Positions 26,176 to 34,627 of a stretch of 64,000 nt of DNA are shown here, in pieces. Both the position numbers and the translations under genes were made by a program. Source of the DNA: Pseudomonas multiresinivorans (GTDB lineage Bacteria > Pseudomonadota > Gammaproteobacteria > Pseudomonadales > Pseudomonadaceae); the NCBI RefSeq assembly GCF_012971725.1, contig NZ_CP048833.1, positions 5,332,001 to 5,396,000 on the forward strand, in the 5' to 3' direction. Position 1 is the stretch's first letter, and each line of letters opens with the position of its first letter. A model generated the notes under the pieces. It did not search any database and was not told where the DNA came from. It saw nothing but the letters and a program-made list of their open reading frames with translations.

Positions 26176-26300
26176 GTCGGCTCTCCCTTGGTTATGCCGG
26201 AAAGTCTAGGTCTCCAGAGATCGGACGGGCGCTGACATGTATCAACGACCGTCCCGACCATTCGAGCAAGGCTGAAAGTGAATTCCGACAAGGAGACGAC

Positions 26301-27722
26301 ATGGCGCTTCTCACCTTCATCGGCGCAATTCAGGAAGTCACCGGTTCCTGCTACCTCCTGGAAACCCGCGACGGCGTCCGCGTGCTGCTCGAATGCGGGA
26401 TGCGCCAGGGGCGCAGCGGCAACAAGGGCACCCGCGACAACGAGGCGACCAACCGCACGCCCTTCCCCTTCGATCCGCAGGAGCTGGACGCCGTCGTCCT
26501 GTCCCACGCCCACCTGGACCACAGCGGCCTGCTGCCGCGCCTGGCAAAGGAAGGCTACAAGGGGCCGATCTACGCCACCGAATCCTGCTGCGACCTGCTG
26601 GAACTGATGCTGATGGATTCGGCACACATCCAGGAGAAGGACGCCGAGTGGGAAAACAAGTGGCGCGCCCGCCTCGGCAAGCCACCCGTCAAGCCGCTGT
26701 ACACCGTCGAAGACGCTTCCCGCGCGCTGAACCAGCGCCGCCGCGTCAGCTATGGCAGCACGGTGGACGTGGCGCGCGGCATCCGCGTGACCTTCCACAA
26801 TGCCGGGCACATCCTCGGCTCGGCCATCGTCGAACTGGAAATCCATGAGTTCGGCTCGACCCGCCGTCTGGTGTTCTCCGGGGACCTGGGCAGCACCTGC
26901 TCCCCCCTGATGCGGACGCCGACGCCATTGACCCGCGCTGATGTGGTGCTGCTGGAATCCACCTACGGCGACCGCGACCACCGCGACGCCAACGACACCC
27001 TGCTGGAGCTTGCGGGCATCCTGCAGCGTGCCCAGAACGAGGGCGGCAACGTACTGATCCCGTCCTTCGCCGTGGGCCGCACCCAGGACCTGATCTACTA
27101 CCTCGGGCGCTTCTATCAGGAGGGCCGGCTGCCGCAGCAGGTCGTCTACCTCGACAGCCCGATGGCGGCCCAGGCCAACAATATCTACCTGCAGCACATC
27201 GGCGAGATCGCCGATGTCGACCGCGAATACATGCGCGGCACCGGCACCGCCAAGGTGGGCGAGTGGCTGCCGATCCTGCGCACCACCCGCAGCGCCGACG
27301 AATCCATGGCGCTGAACCGCATCAAGAGCGGCGCCATCATCATCGCCGGTAGCGGCATGTGCACCGGCGGGCGCATCGTCCACCACCTCAAGCACAATCT
27401 CTGGCGCGAGGAATGCCACATCGTCTTCCCCGGCTTCCAGGCCAAGGGCACGCTGGGACGTGCGATTGTCGACGGCGCCGAATCGGTCCGTATCCTGCGC
27501 CAGCGCATCAGCGTGAAAGCGCAGATCCACACCCTCGGCGGATTCTCCGCACACGCGGGACAATCACAATTAATTCAGTGGGTTGGCCACTTCGAGAACA
27601 AACCCGAGCTATACCTGATACATGGCGAGCGGGAAAAGATGGATGTACTCAAGGGTGCACTCCAGGATCGCCTGAACTGGACGGCCAACATCCCGGAGCC
27701 CGGAGACCGGATCGCCATCTGA
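26301..27722 (+). CDS. Metallo-beta-lactamase fold protein with beta-CASP and RNA-specificity domains
   Basis: A 473-residue protein of the family that includes archaeal and bacterial RNA-processing nucleases and CPSF-like proteins. The zinc motif HAHLDHSG is at residues 69-76, the second His is in FHNAGHILGSA, the Asp in FSGDLGS, the beta-CASP domain spans about 210-390 with GSGMCTGGRIVHHL, and the C-terminal RMMBL-type segment has HTLGGFSAHAGQSQL. All residues needed for zinc hydrolase chemistry look intact, so RNase activity is likely, but the target is unknown. AAGGAG lies just before the ATG at 26301. No obvious partner gene is next to it. Confidence 0.88.
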   Translation: MALLTFIGAIQEVTGSCYLLETRDGVRVLLECGMRQGRSGNKGTRDNEATNRTPFPFDPQELDAVVLSHAHLDHSGLLPRLAKEGYKGPIYATESCCDLLELMLMDSAHIQEKDAEWENKWRARLGKPPVKPLYTVEDASRALNQRRRVSYGSTVDVARGIRVTFHNAGHILGSAIVELEIHEFGSTRRLVFSGDLGSTCSPLMRTPTPLTRADVVLLESTYGDRDHRDANDTLLELAGILQRAQNEGGNVLIPSFAVGRTQDLIYYLGRFYQEGRLPQQVVYLDSPMAAQANNIYLQHIGEIADVDREYMRGTGTAKVGEWLPILRTTRSADESMALNRIKSGAIIIAGSGMCTGGRIVHHLKHNLWREECHIVFPGFQAKGTLGRAIVDGAESVRILRQRISVKAQIHTLGGFSAHAGQSQLIQWVGHFENKPELYLIHGEREKMDVLKGALQDRLNWTANIPEPGDRIAI

Positions 27723-27889
27723 TATCGAGGCCTCACCGACTGTCACAGCCCGCGTGCCAGACTGGGCCGGCCTCCTGCTGAACCCTGTGCGTGCGGCGAA
27801 GCGCCATTGCGTTACCGCCCAAGTCACCTTGCGTGGCCGGCGCCGCCCATGGACAGGCGATCAGGGGTTGATGAACAAGGAGTATCAAC

Positions 27890-28963
27890 ATGCCCTATGA
27901 GCCCGACGACTACCTCTCCAGACACTTCCAGACCAGCGGCACCGACCTCGCACAGAAGATCGAGGAGCTTGCCGCACTGGCCGCCCCCGGCGACAGCCAG
28001 AACCTGCCGCTGTACCGCGAAATGCTCACTACCGTCGCCCGCATGGCCCAGGCCGACCGCAATCGCTGGGACGCCAAGATCATGCTGCAGACACTTCGCG
28101 AAATGGAGCACGCCTTCAGCACGCTGGAGCAGTTCAAGCGGCGCCGCAAAGTCACCGTATTCGGCTCGGCCCGCACGCCGGCCGACCATCCCGTCTACAC
28201 CCTGGCCCGCGAACTGGGCGAAACCCTCGCGCGCTACGACCTGATGGTCATCACCGGCGCCGGCGGCGGCATCATGGCCGCGGCCCACGAAGGTGCCGGT
28301 CTGGAAAACAGCCTCGGCTTCAACATCACCCTGCCCTTCGAGCAACACGCCAACCGCATCGTGGACGGCACCAGCAACCTGCTGTCGTTCCACTTCTTCT
28401 TCCTGCGCAAACTGTTCTTCGTCAAGGAAGCCGACGCCCTGGTGCTCTGCCCTGGCGGCTTCGGCACCCTGGACGAAGCACTGGAGGTGCTGACCCTGAT
28501 CCAGACCGGCAAGAGTCCGCTGGTACCGGTGGTTCTTCTCGACCAACCAGGCGGGCATTACTGGGATCACGCCCTGGAGTTCATCAAGGAGCAGCTCGAA
28601 GACAACGGCTACATCCTGCCCAGCGACATGAGCCTGATGACGCTGGTGCACAGCGCCGAGGAAGCCGCCGAGGAAATCGCCCAGTTCTACAGCAACTTCC
28701 ACTCCAGCCGCTGGCTCAAGGATCGCTTCGTGATCCGCCTGAACCACCCGCTGAGCGTGCGCGCCCTGCAATTGCTGGAGCGCGAATTCGGCAATCTGTG
28801 CGTGAGCGGTGGATTTCACCAGCAGCCCTACAGTGAGTCGGAACTGGACGAGCCGGAATTCTCCCATCTCACCCGCCTGGCCTTTGCCTTCAATGGCCGC
28901 GCCCAGGGGCGTTTGCGGGAACTGCTGAACTTCATTAACCAACCGGAAAACTGGGAGCGCTGA
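27890..28963 (+). CDS. LOG-family protein (nucleotide 5'-monophosphate nucleosidase-like)
   Basis: A 357-residue protein. The central Rossmann-like LOG domain (about 85-265) has VTVFGSAR, ITGAGGGIMAAAHEGA and the signature PGGFGTLDE at residues 188-196, which hydrolyses nucleoside monophosphates such as cytokinin ribotides or, in PpnN-like relatives, purine nucleotides. Unlike 190-residue LOG enzymes this one has an N-terminal helical arm of about 85 residues and a C-terminal extension of about 90, the architecture of larger bacterial relatives. AAGGAG precedes the ATG. The large bidirectional hairpin at 28993 follows. Confidence 0.87.
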   Translation: MPYEPDDYLSRHFQTSGTDLAQKIEELAALAAPGDSQNLPLYREMLTTVARMAQADRNRWDAKIMLQTLREMEHAFSTLEQFKRRRKVTVFGSARTPADHPVYTLARELGETLARYDLMVITGAGGGIMAAAHEGAGLENSLGFNITLPFEQHANRIVDGTSNLLSFHFFFLRKLFFVKEADALVLCPGGFGTLDEALEVLTLIQTGKSPLVPVVLLDQPGGHYWDHALEFIKEQLEDNGYILPSDMSLMTLVHSAEEAAEEIAQFYSNFHSSRWLKDRFVIRLNHPLSVRALQLLEREFGNLCVSGGFHQQPYSESELDEPEFSHLTRLAFAFNGRAQGRLRELLNFINQPENWER

Positions 28964-28992
28964 TTTTCCAGAACGATTTTTCAGAGACAGGA

Positions 28993-29028
28993 AACGAACA
29001 AGGCACCCAATTGGGTGTCTTGTTCGTT
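28993..29028. terminator. Long hairpin between LOG gene and recX
   Basis: A 16-base stem (28993-29008 and 29013-29028) with one G-U type mismatch and loop AATT. Its last base is the first base of the recX stop codon complement, so the two convergent genes share it as a terminator. Confidence 0.75.
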
Positions 29029-29492
29029 CAATCATCTGATCGTCGACCACTCAGAAGCCGGCTGATGGCTTCCATCGAATAACCCCGATAGCTCAGGAAG
29101 CGCCCTTGCTGGGCTCGCTCGCGGGCATCCTGCGGCAGCCGGGCGAACTTCCGACGCCAGACCTCACGCAGGTTCTCGCCCCAGTCGACGCCGGACTCAC
29201 TCAGCGCGCCGTCAATCTCGCCACGGGGCAAACCGCGCTGCGACAGCTCCTCGCGAATCCGCATCGGACCGTAACCGGCCCGCGCACGGCTGGCGATGTA
29301 GCTTTCCAGGTAACGGCTCTCGTTGAGCAACCCCTCCTCGGCCAAACGGTCGAGGGCGGGGTCAATCAGGTCCTGCGTCGCACCGCGCTGCCGCAGCTTG
29401 CGCGAGAGCTCAGCCCGACCGTGCTCGCGACGTGCCAGGAGGTCCATGGCGACCCGCCGCACCGCAACGGGGTTATCGAGCTCGGTGGTCAT
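29028..29492 (-). CDS. recX: Regulatory protein RecX
   Basis: A 154-residue helical protein that binds RecA filaments and modulates strand exchange and LexA cleavage. Three tandem three-helix repeats are visible, with the family's RARAGYGPMRIREELSQRGL and FLSYRGYSMEAISRLL near the C-terminus. It lies directly downstream of recA with five bases between the genes on the same strand, the usual Pseudomonas arrangement, and is presumably induced with recA by DNA damage. Its stop codon overlaps the terminator hairpin. Confidence 0.95.
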   Translation of the reverse strand: MTTELDNPVAVRRVAMDLLARREHGRAELSRKLRQRGATQDLIDPALDRLAEEGLLNESRYLESYIASRARAGYGPMRIREELSQRGLPRGEIDGALSESGVDWGENLREVWRRKFARLPQDARERAQQGRFLSYRGYSMEAISRLLSGRRSDD

Positions 29493-29497
29493 TCCTA

Positions 29498-30553
29498 TTA
29501 ATAGTCGGCTTCAGCTTCCGCTTCGGCTTCTGCCGCAGCGAGCTCGGCCTTGGTCGGCGCTGCTTGATTGGTCAGCAGTTGATCGCGGATGGCCTTGTCG
29601 AGAGTGGTGCAGATCTCGGTGTTGTCTTCCAGGAACTTGGCGGCGTTGGCCTTGCCCTGGCCGATCTTGCTGCCCTGGTAGCTGTACCAGGCGCCGGACT
29701 TCTCGATCAGGCCCAACTGCACGCCCAGGTCGATGATCTCGCCGGTGCGGTAGATGCCACGGCCGTACATGATCTGGAACTCGGCCTGACGGAACGGCGG
29801 GGCGACCTTGTTCTTCACGACCTTGACGCGGGTTTCACTGCCGACCACCTCGTCGCCTTCCTTCACCGCGCCGGTCCGGCGGATGTCGAGACGAACAGAG
29901 GAGTAGAACTTCAGCGCGTTACCACCGGTGGTGGTTTCCGGGTTGCCGAACATCACGCCGATCTTCATGCGGATCTGGTTGATGAAGATGACCAGGCAGT
30001 TGGCGTTCTTGATGTTGCCGGTGATCTTGCGCAGCGCCTGGGACATCAGGCGGGCCTGCAGGCCGACGTGCTGATCGCCCATCTCACCTTCGATTTCGGC
30101 CTTGGGTACCAGAGCCGCCACGGAGTCGACGATGATCACGTCAACGGCGTTGGAACGCACCAGCATGTCGGTAATTTCCAGCGCCTGTTCGCCGGTGTCC
30201 GGCTGGGAAACCAGCAGGTCGTCGACGTTGACACCCAGCTTGCCGGCGTAGTCCGGGTCCAGGGCGTGTTCGGCGTCGACGAAGGCGCAGGTGGCGCCAA
30301 CTTTCTGCGCCTGGGCGATGACCGACAGGGTCAGCGTGGTCTTACCCGAGGATTCCGGGCCGTAGATCTCGACGATACGGCCGCGCGGCAGACCGCCGAT
30401 GCCCAGCGCAATGTCCAGACCCAGCGAGCCGGTGGAGATGGCAGGGATCGCCTGGCGCTCATGGTCGCCCATGCGCATGACCGCGCCTTTGCCGAATTGG
30501 CGTTCGATCTGTCCCAGGGCCGCGGCCAGGGCGCGCTTCTTGTTGTCGTCCAT
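29498..30553 (-). CDS. recA: Recombinase RecA
   Basis: A 351-residue ATP-dependent strand-exchange protein and co-protease for LexA. The Walker A motif GPESSGKT is at residues 65-72, Walker B is in VDVIIVDSVAALVPKAEIEGEMGD, loop L2 and the NPETTTGGNALKFYSS region are intact, and the C-terminus is the usual acidic tail (AEAEAEAEADY). The start MDDNKKRAL at the ATG ending at 30553 matches Pseudomonas RecA; the preceding in-frame codons extend into the SOS box region and are not used. Regulation by LexA is shown by the box at 30596-30611. Confidence 0.98.
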   Translation of the reverse strand: MDDNKKRALAAALGQIERQFGKGAVMRMGDHERQAIPAISTGSLGLDIALGIGGLPRGRIVEIYGPESSGKTTLTLSVIAQAQKVGATCAFVDAEHALDPDYAGKLGVNVDDLLVSQPDTGEQALEITDMLVRSNAVDVIIVDSVAALVPKAEIEGEMGDQHVGLQARLMSQALRKITGNIKNANCLVIFINQIRMKIGVMFGNPETTTGGNALKFYSSVRLDIRRTGAVKEGDEVVGSETRVKVVKNKVAPPFRQAEFQIMYGRGIYRTGEIIDLGVQLGLIEKSGAWYSYQGSKIGQGKANAAKFLEDNTEICTTLDKAIRDQLLTNQAAPTKAELAAAEAEAEAEADY

Positions 30554-30595
30554 TGAAGTCCTCGCGAAGTCAGGCGGCCGGGCGGCCACGAACAA

Positions 30596-30611
30596 CTGTA
30601 TAAGTAGCCAG
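30596..30611 (-). promoter_or_regulatory. LexA (SOS) box of recA
   Basis: CTG-N10-CAG, reading CTGGCTACTTATACAG on the minus strand, 42 bases upstream of the recA start. It overlaps a TATACA -10-like element, as expected for a repressor-blocked promoter. Confidence 0.88.
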
Positions 30612-30638
30612 TATTATTCCACAGGGCAAGCCGCTCGC

Positions 30639-31150
30639 CTACCCCTGAATCGGATTTTCCCCGTCCGCCAGTCGCAACAGCCCTTCCAGAGCGGTCGCCA
30701 CGGTCTGCCGGCGTACAGCTTCCCGATCACCGGCATACAGGCGGCGTTCGCTGAACACCTGTTCACCTTTCCTCCAGGCCAGCCAGACGGTGCCCACCGG
30801 CTTATCGGCAGAACCGCCGTCCGGCCCGGCAATACCGCTGACCGCCACGGCAATATCCGCCCCGCTGCGTGGCAGAGCGCCCGCCACCATGGCCTCGACA
30901 ACTTCCTGGCTCACCGCTCCCACCTTGGGGAACAGTTCTGTCGGCACATCCAGCTGACGAGTCTTCTGGCTGTTGGAGTAAGTCACGTACCCCACCTCGA
31001 ACCAGGCCGAGCTACCCGGGATACGTGTGATCGCTTCGGCAATCCCCCCCCCGTGCAGGATTCGGCGGTAGTGACACGCAACTGGTTGGCAGCAAGACGC
31101 ACGCCCAATCGGGAGGAGAGATCGGTAATAAAGGAATCGGTAACGGGCAC
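30639..31150 (-). pseudogene. cinA: cinA/pncC nicotinamide-nucleotide amidase family gene, frameshifted at a run of nine G
   Basis: The CinA C-terminal (PncC amidase) family recycles nicotinamide mononucleotide. The gene starts at GTG ending at 31150 (GGAG upstream): MPVTDSFITDLSSRLGVRLA, then TTAESCTGG. At the G9 run (31044-31052) the frame shifts, and the original frame ends at a stop at 30983-30985 after 55 codons. The rest of the protein, GIAEAITRIPGSSAWFEVGYV through ISGIAGPDGGSADKPVGTVWLAW, continues intact in the next frame to the stop at 30639. One extra G would restore a 170-residue protein with TGGGIAEA, as expected. It may be a true mutation, a phase-variable tract or a base-count error. 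Confidence 0.85.
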
Positions 31151-31232
31151 AGTGCGCTCCGGGGTTAAAGAAGGCCAGGTGGATACCGTACACTAGGCGC
31201 TTTTGCATGTTGAAGCCGGACAGCCAGAAGCC

Positions 31233-33806
31233 ATGAGTCAGAGCGACCTCTCCGCCCACACACCGATGATGCAGCAGTACTGGAGGCTGAAGAATCAGCA
31301 CCCGGACCAACTGATGTTCTACCGCATGGGCGATTTCTATGAGCTGTTCTACGAGGACGCCAAGAAGGCCGCCAAGCTGCTGGACATCACCCTGACCGCA
31401 CGCGGCCAGTCCGCCGGCAACTCCATACCCATGGCCGGCATCCCCTTCCATTCCGCCGAAGGCTACCTGGCCAAGCTGGTGAAGCTCGGAGAATCGGTGG
31501 TGATCTGCGAGCAGATCGGCGACCCGGCCACCAGCAAGGGCCCGGTTGATCGCCAGGTGGTGCGCATACTCACCCCCGGCACCGTCAGTGACGAAGCGCT
31601 GCTCGACGAACGCCGCGACAACCTGATCGCCGCCGTACTGGGAGACGAGCGCCTGTTCGGCCTGGCCGTGCTGGACATCACCAGCGGCCGCTTCAACGTC
31701 CAGGAAATAAAGGGTTGGGAAACCCTGCTGGCCGAACTGGAACGTCTGAATCCCGCTGAACTTCTGATCCCTGACGACTGGCCCCAAGGCCTGCCGGCGG
31801 AGAAGCGCCGTGGCTCGCACCGTCGTGCGCCATGGGACTTCGATCGCGACTCGGCAAAGAAGAGCCTGTGCCAGCAGTTCGGCGTGCAGGACCTCAAAGG
31901 CTTTGGCTGCCAGGAGCTGACCCTGGCCATCGGCGCCGCCGGCTGCCTGCTGGCCTACGCCAAGGAAACCCAGCGCACCGCCCTGCCGCACCTGCGCAGC
32001 CTGCGCCACGAGCGCATCGACGACACCGTGATCCTCGATGGTGCCAGCCGCCGCAACCTTGAACTGGATACCAACCTGGCTGGCGGCCGCGACAATACCC
32101 TGCAATCGGTGGTCGACCGTTGCCAGACCGCCATGGGCAGCCGTCTGCTGACCCGCTGGCTGAACCGCCCGTTGCGTGACCGCGCCGTGCTCGAAGCCCG
32201 TCAGGACTCCATCGCCTGTCTGCTGGAACGCTATCGCTTCGAAATCCTCCAGCCGCAGCTGAAGGAAATCGGTGACGTGGAACGTATCCTCGCCCGAATC
32301 GGCCTGCGCAATGCCCGCCCCCGCGACCTCGCTCGCCTGCGCGATGCCCTCGCTGCACTGCCGGATCTGCAGAACGGCATGACCGAGCTGGAAGCCCCGC
32401 ACCTAGGTGAGCTGGCCAGCAGCATCCGCACCTACCCGGAACTGGCCGACTTGCTGGCCCGCGCAGTGATCGAGAATCCGCCGGCAGTGATCCGTGACGG
32501 CGGCGTCATCGCCCGCGGTTACGACGCCGAGCTGGACGAGTTGCAGATGCTCAGCGAGAACGCCGGCCAGTACCTGATGGACCTGGAAACCCGCGAGAAG
32601 GCTCGCACCGGCCTGCCAAACCTGAAAGTCGGCTACAACCGAATCCACGGCTACTACATCGAACTGCCCCGCGTGCAGGCAGAACAGGCTCCGGCTGACT
32701 ACATCCGCCGCCAGACCCTGAAAGGTGCTGAGCGCTTCATCACCCCGGAACTGAAGGCCTTCGAAGACAAGGCGCTGTCGGCCCAGAGCCGCGCCCTGGC
32801 CCGCGAGAAGCAGCTCTACGAGGAACTGCTGGAACTGCTGATCGGCCAATTGGCGCCGCTGCAGGATACCGCCGCTGCCCTGGCCGAACTGGACGTGCTG
32901 TCCAACCTTGCCGAGCGCGCGCTGAACCTCGACCTGAATCGCCCACGCTTCGTCGAAGAGTCCGGCATCCTCATCGAGCAAGGCCGTCATCCGGTGGTCG
33001 AGCAGGTGCTGGATACGCCGTTCGTCGCCAACGACCTGAACCTCGATGAAGACACTCGCATGCTGGTGATTACCGGCCCGAACATGGGCGGTAAATCGAC
33101 CTACATGCGGCAAACGGCGCTGATCGTGCTGCTAGCGCACATTGGCAGCTTTGTGCCCGCGGCGCGCTGCGAGCTGTCGCTGGTGGACCGGATCTTCACC
33201 CGTATCGGCTCTTCCGACGACCTCGCCGGCGGTCGCTCGACCTTCATGGTGGAAATGAGCGAAACCGCGAACATCCTCCACAACGCCAGCGACCGCAGCC
33301 TGGTGCTGATGGACGAAGTGGGTCGTGGCACCAGCACTTTCGACGGCCTGTCGCTGGCATGGTCCGCGGCTGAACACCTGGCGAAACTGCGAGCTTTCAC
33401 CCTGTTCGCCACCCACTATTTCGAGCTGACCGTGCTGCCGGAAAGCGAACCGGCGGTAGCAAACGTGCATCTGAACGCCACCGAGCACAACGAACGCATC
33501 GTCTTCCTGCACCATGTACTCCCTGGCCCCGCCAGCCAGAGTTACGGCCTGGCGGTCGCACAATTGGCCGGCGTGCCGGGTGCGGTCATTCAGCGCGCCC
33601 GCGAACACCTTTCGCGCCTGGAAACCACCAGCCTGCCCCACGAAGCGCCGCGCTCGAGCGACCCGAAAAGCCCGGCGCCGCTGCAAAGCGACCTGTTTGC
33701 CAGCCTGCCGCACCCGATCGTCGAAGAGCTGATGCGTGTCAGCCCCGATGACCTGACGCCGCGTCAAGCTCTCGAATTGTTATATGCATGGAAGATGCGG
33801 GTCTGA
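31233..33806 (+). CDS. mutS: DNA mismatch repair protein MutS
   Basis: An 857-residue mismatch-recognition ATPase. The mismatch-reading Phe-x-Glu is in MGDFYELFYEDA near residue 40, the clamp and lever domains are complete, Walker A is GPNMGGKST, and the dimer region has DEVGRGTSTFDGLSLAWSAAEHL and FATHYFELT; the C-terminal tail SDDLTPRQALELLYAWKM contains the tetramerisation motif. MSQSDLSAHTPMMQQYW at 31233 is chosen over an ATG ten codons upstream because other Pseudomonas MutS proteins start with a short polar stretch before HTPMMQQ. It is divergent from the cinA gene across 82 bases. Confidence 0.97.
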   Translation: MSQSDLSAHTPMMQQYWRLKNQHPDQLMFYRMGDFYELFYEDAKKAAKLLDITLTARGQSAGNSIPMAGIPFHSAEGYLAKLVKLGESVVICEQIGDPATSKGPVDRQVVRILTPGTVSDEALLDERRDNLIAAVLGDERLFGLAVLDITSGRFNVQEIKGWETLLAELERLNPAELLIPDDWPQGLPAEKRRGSHRRAPWDFDRDSAKKSLCQQFGVQDLKGFGCQELTLAIGAAGCLLAYAKETQRTALPHLRSLRHERIDDTVILDGASRRNLELDTNLAGGRDNTLQSVVDRCQTAMGSRLLTRWLNRPLRDRAVLEARQDSIACLLERYRFEILQPQLKEIGDVERILARIGLRNARPRDLARLRDALAALPDLQNGMTELEAPHLGELASSIRTYPELADLLARAVIENPPAVIRDGGVIARGYDAELDELQMLSENAGQYLMDLETREKARTGLPNLKVGYNRIHGYYIELPRVQAEQAPADYIRRQTLKGAERFITPELKAFEDKALSAQSRALAREKQLYEELLELLIGQLAPLQDTAAALAELDVLSNLAERALNLDLNRPRFVEESGILIEQGRHPVVEQVLDTPFVANDLNLDEDTRMLVITGPNMGGKSTYMRQTALIVLLAHIGSFVPAARCELSLVDRIFTRIGSSDDLAGGRSTFMVEMSETANILHNASDRSLVLMDEVGRGTSTFDGLSLAWSAAEHLAKLRAFTLFATHYFELTVLPESEPAVANVHLNATEHNERIVFLHHVLPGPASQSYGLAVAQLAGVPGAVIQRAREHLSRLETTSLPHEAPRSSDPKSPAPLQSDLFASLPHPIVEELMRVSPDDLTPRQALELLYAWKMRV

Positions 33807-33871
33807 CGGACCGCTGGACAAGCTGCTAGAATCGCGCGCGCTTAGCCGCCCGCCTGAGGAGAAAATTAGAA

Positions 33872-34195
33872 ATGACCTTCGTCGTCACCGACAACTGCAT
33901 CAAGTGCAAATACACCGACTGCGTGGAAGTATGCCCGGTGGACTGCTTCTACGAAGGCCCGAACTTCCTGGTCATCCACCCGGATGAGTGCATTGACTGC
34001 GCCCTGTGCGAACCGGAATGTCCGGCACAGGCGATCTTCTCCGAGGACGAGGTCCCGGATGGCATGCAGGAGTTCATCGAGCTGAACAAGGATCTGGCCG
34101 ATGTATGGCCGAACATCACCGAGAAGAAGGATTCCCTGCCGGACGCCGAAGAGTGGGACGGCAAGCCGAACAAGATGCAGTACCTGGAGCGCTGA
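33872..34195 (+). CDS. fdxA: Seven-iron ferredoxin FdxA ([3Fe-4S][4Fe-4S])
   Basis: A 107-residue ferredoxin. Cysteines at 9, 12, 17, 21, 25, 40, 43, 46 and 50 give the arrangement of Azotobacter FdI-type proteins, which bind one [3Fe-4S] and one [4Fe-4S] cluster; the acidic C-terminal half is typical. It is an electron carrier in the cytoplasm. GAGGAG lies upstream of the ATG. A TAGAAT -10-like element with a CTGACG-type -35 sits about 40 bases before the start. A terminator follows. In Pseudomonas fdxA lies between mutS and rsmZ-rpoS, as here. Confidence 0.95.
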   Translation: MTFVVTDNCIKCKYTDCVEVCPVDCFYEGPNFLVIHPDECIDCALCEPECPAQAIFSEDEVPDGMQEFIELNKDLADVWPNITEKKDSLPDAEEWDGKPNKMQYLER

Positions 34196-34218
34196 TCAGC
34201 GCTTCCAACCAAAACAGG

Positions 34219-34243
34219 AAAGGCCCGCTCAGCGCGGGCCTTT
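34219..34243 (+). terminator. Rho-independent terminator of fdxA
   Basis: Stem AAAGGCCCGC / GCGGGCCTTT (34219-34228 and 34234-34243), loop of five, T-rich tail. Confidence 0.92.
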
Positions 34244-34271
34244 CTGTATCTGGGCATCACTTTTTTCGGGC

Positions 34272-34389
34272 AAAAAAAAGGGGCGGGATAACCCGCCCAC
34301 TCTTTCTTCCCTTTTTCATCATCCTGATGAACCGCATCCCGCGGGATTCCTGACCGACATCCTTACCGGCCTGCGCCTTTCCGTGTACG
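34272..34389 (-). ncRNA. rsmZ: Small regulatory RNA RsmZ
   Basis: The minus strand between fdxA and rpoS encodes an RNA of about 118 bases starting CGUACACGG. It has six GGA motifs, the binding signature of the RsmA/CsrA translational repressor, several in or next to small hairpins such as the palindrome AUCCCGCGGGAU. It ends in a perfect rho-independent terminator: GGGCGGG / CCCGCCC stem (34281-34298) followed by eight U. Location, GGA count, the upstream GacA box and the terminator all match RsmZ of P. aeruginosa. It sequesters RsmA to switch on quorum-sensing, secretion and biofilm genes. The 5' end is inferred from the -10 box and is good to a few bases. Confidence 0.93.
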
Positions 34390-34397
34390 CAGGAGTG

Positions 34398-34425
34398 ATA
34401 TTACCCGCCTGCCGGAACTCAGCAA
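34398..34425 (-). promoter_or_regulatory. rsmZ promoter
   Basis: Minus-strand -10 TAATAT (34398-34403) and -35 TTGCTG (34420-34425) with a 16-base spacer. The predicted start lies eight to ten bases beyond the -10. Confidence 0.75.
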
Positions 34426-34552
34426 CTGGGGCACTTCCGCGCACCCGCCCTGCCTCGCAGCCAAGCCAAAGATAAAATCCATTTAAAAACAAAAAGATAC
34501 GGAGAATAGGCGTCACAGCTGGCGGTCCTTCAAGCTGAACACTCACACGCTA

Positions 34553-34570
34553 TGTAAGCGAATGCTTACA
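34553..34570 (-). promoter_or_regulatory. GacA binding box (upstream activating sequence) of rsmZ
   Basis: A perfect TGTAAG-N6-CTTACA palindrome. Its centre is about 172 bases upstream of the predicted rsmZ start, the distance known for the P. aeruginosa rsmZ upstream activating sequence. The intervening 34461-34500 is A-rich, which would suit MvaT/MvaU H-NS-type silencers (inference). Confidence 0.93.
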
Positions 34571-34581
34571 TCACAGCGCAT

Positions 34582-34605
34582 AAAAAAGCCCGGAATCATC
34601 CGGGC
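34582..34605 (-). terminator. Rho-independent terminator of rpoS
   Basis: On the minus strand GCCCGG / CCGGGC (34588-34605) with loop ATGATT and a T6 tail at 34582-34587, starting 22 bases after the rpoS stop codon. It separates rpoS from the rsmZ control region. Confidence 0.93.
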
Positions 34606-34627
34606 TTCTTCGTTGTCGACCTGGCCG

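Noticed and set aside
30639..32402. A 587-residue minus-strand frame joining antisense mutS sequence to the cinA C-terminus
   Set aside because: The first 400-odd residues are antisense to mutS; the frame only links to cinA because of the G9 frameshift.
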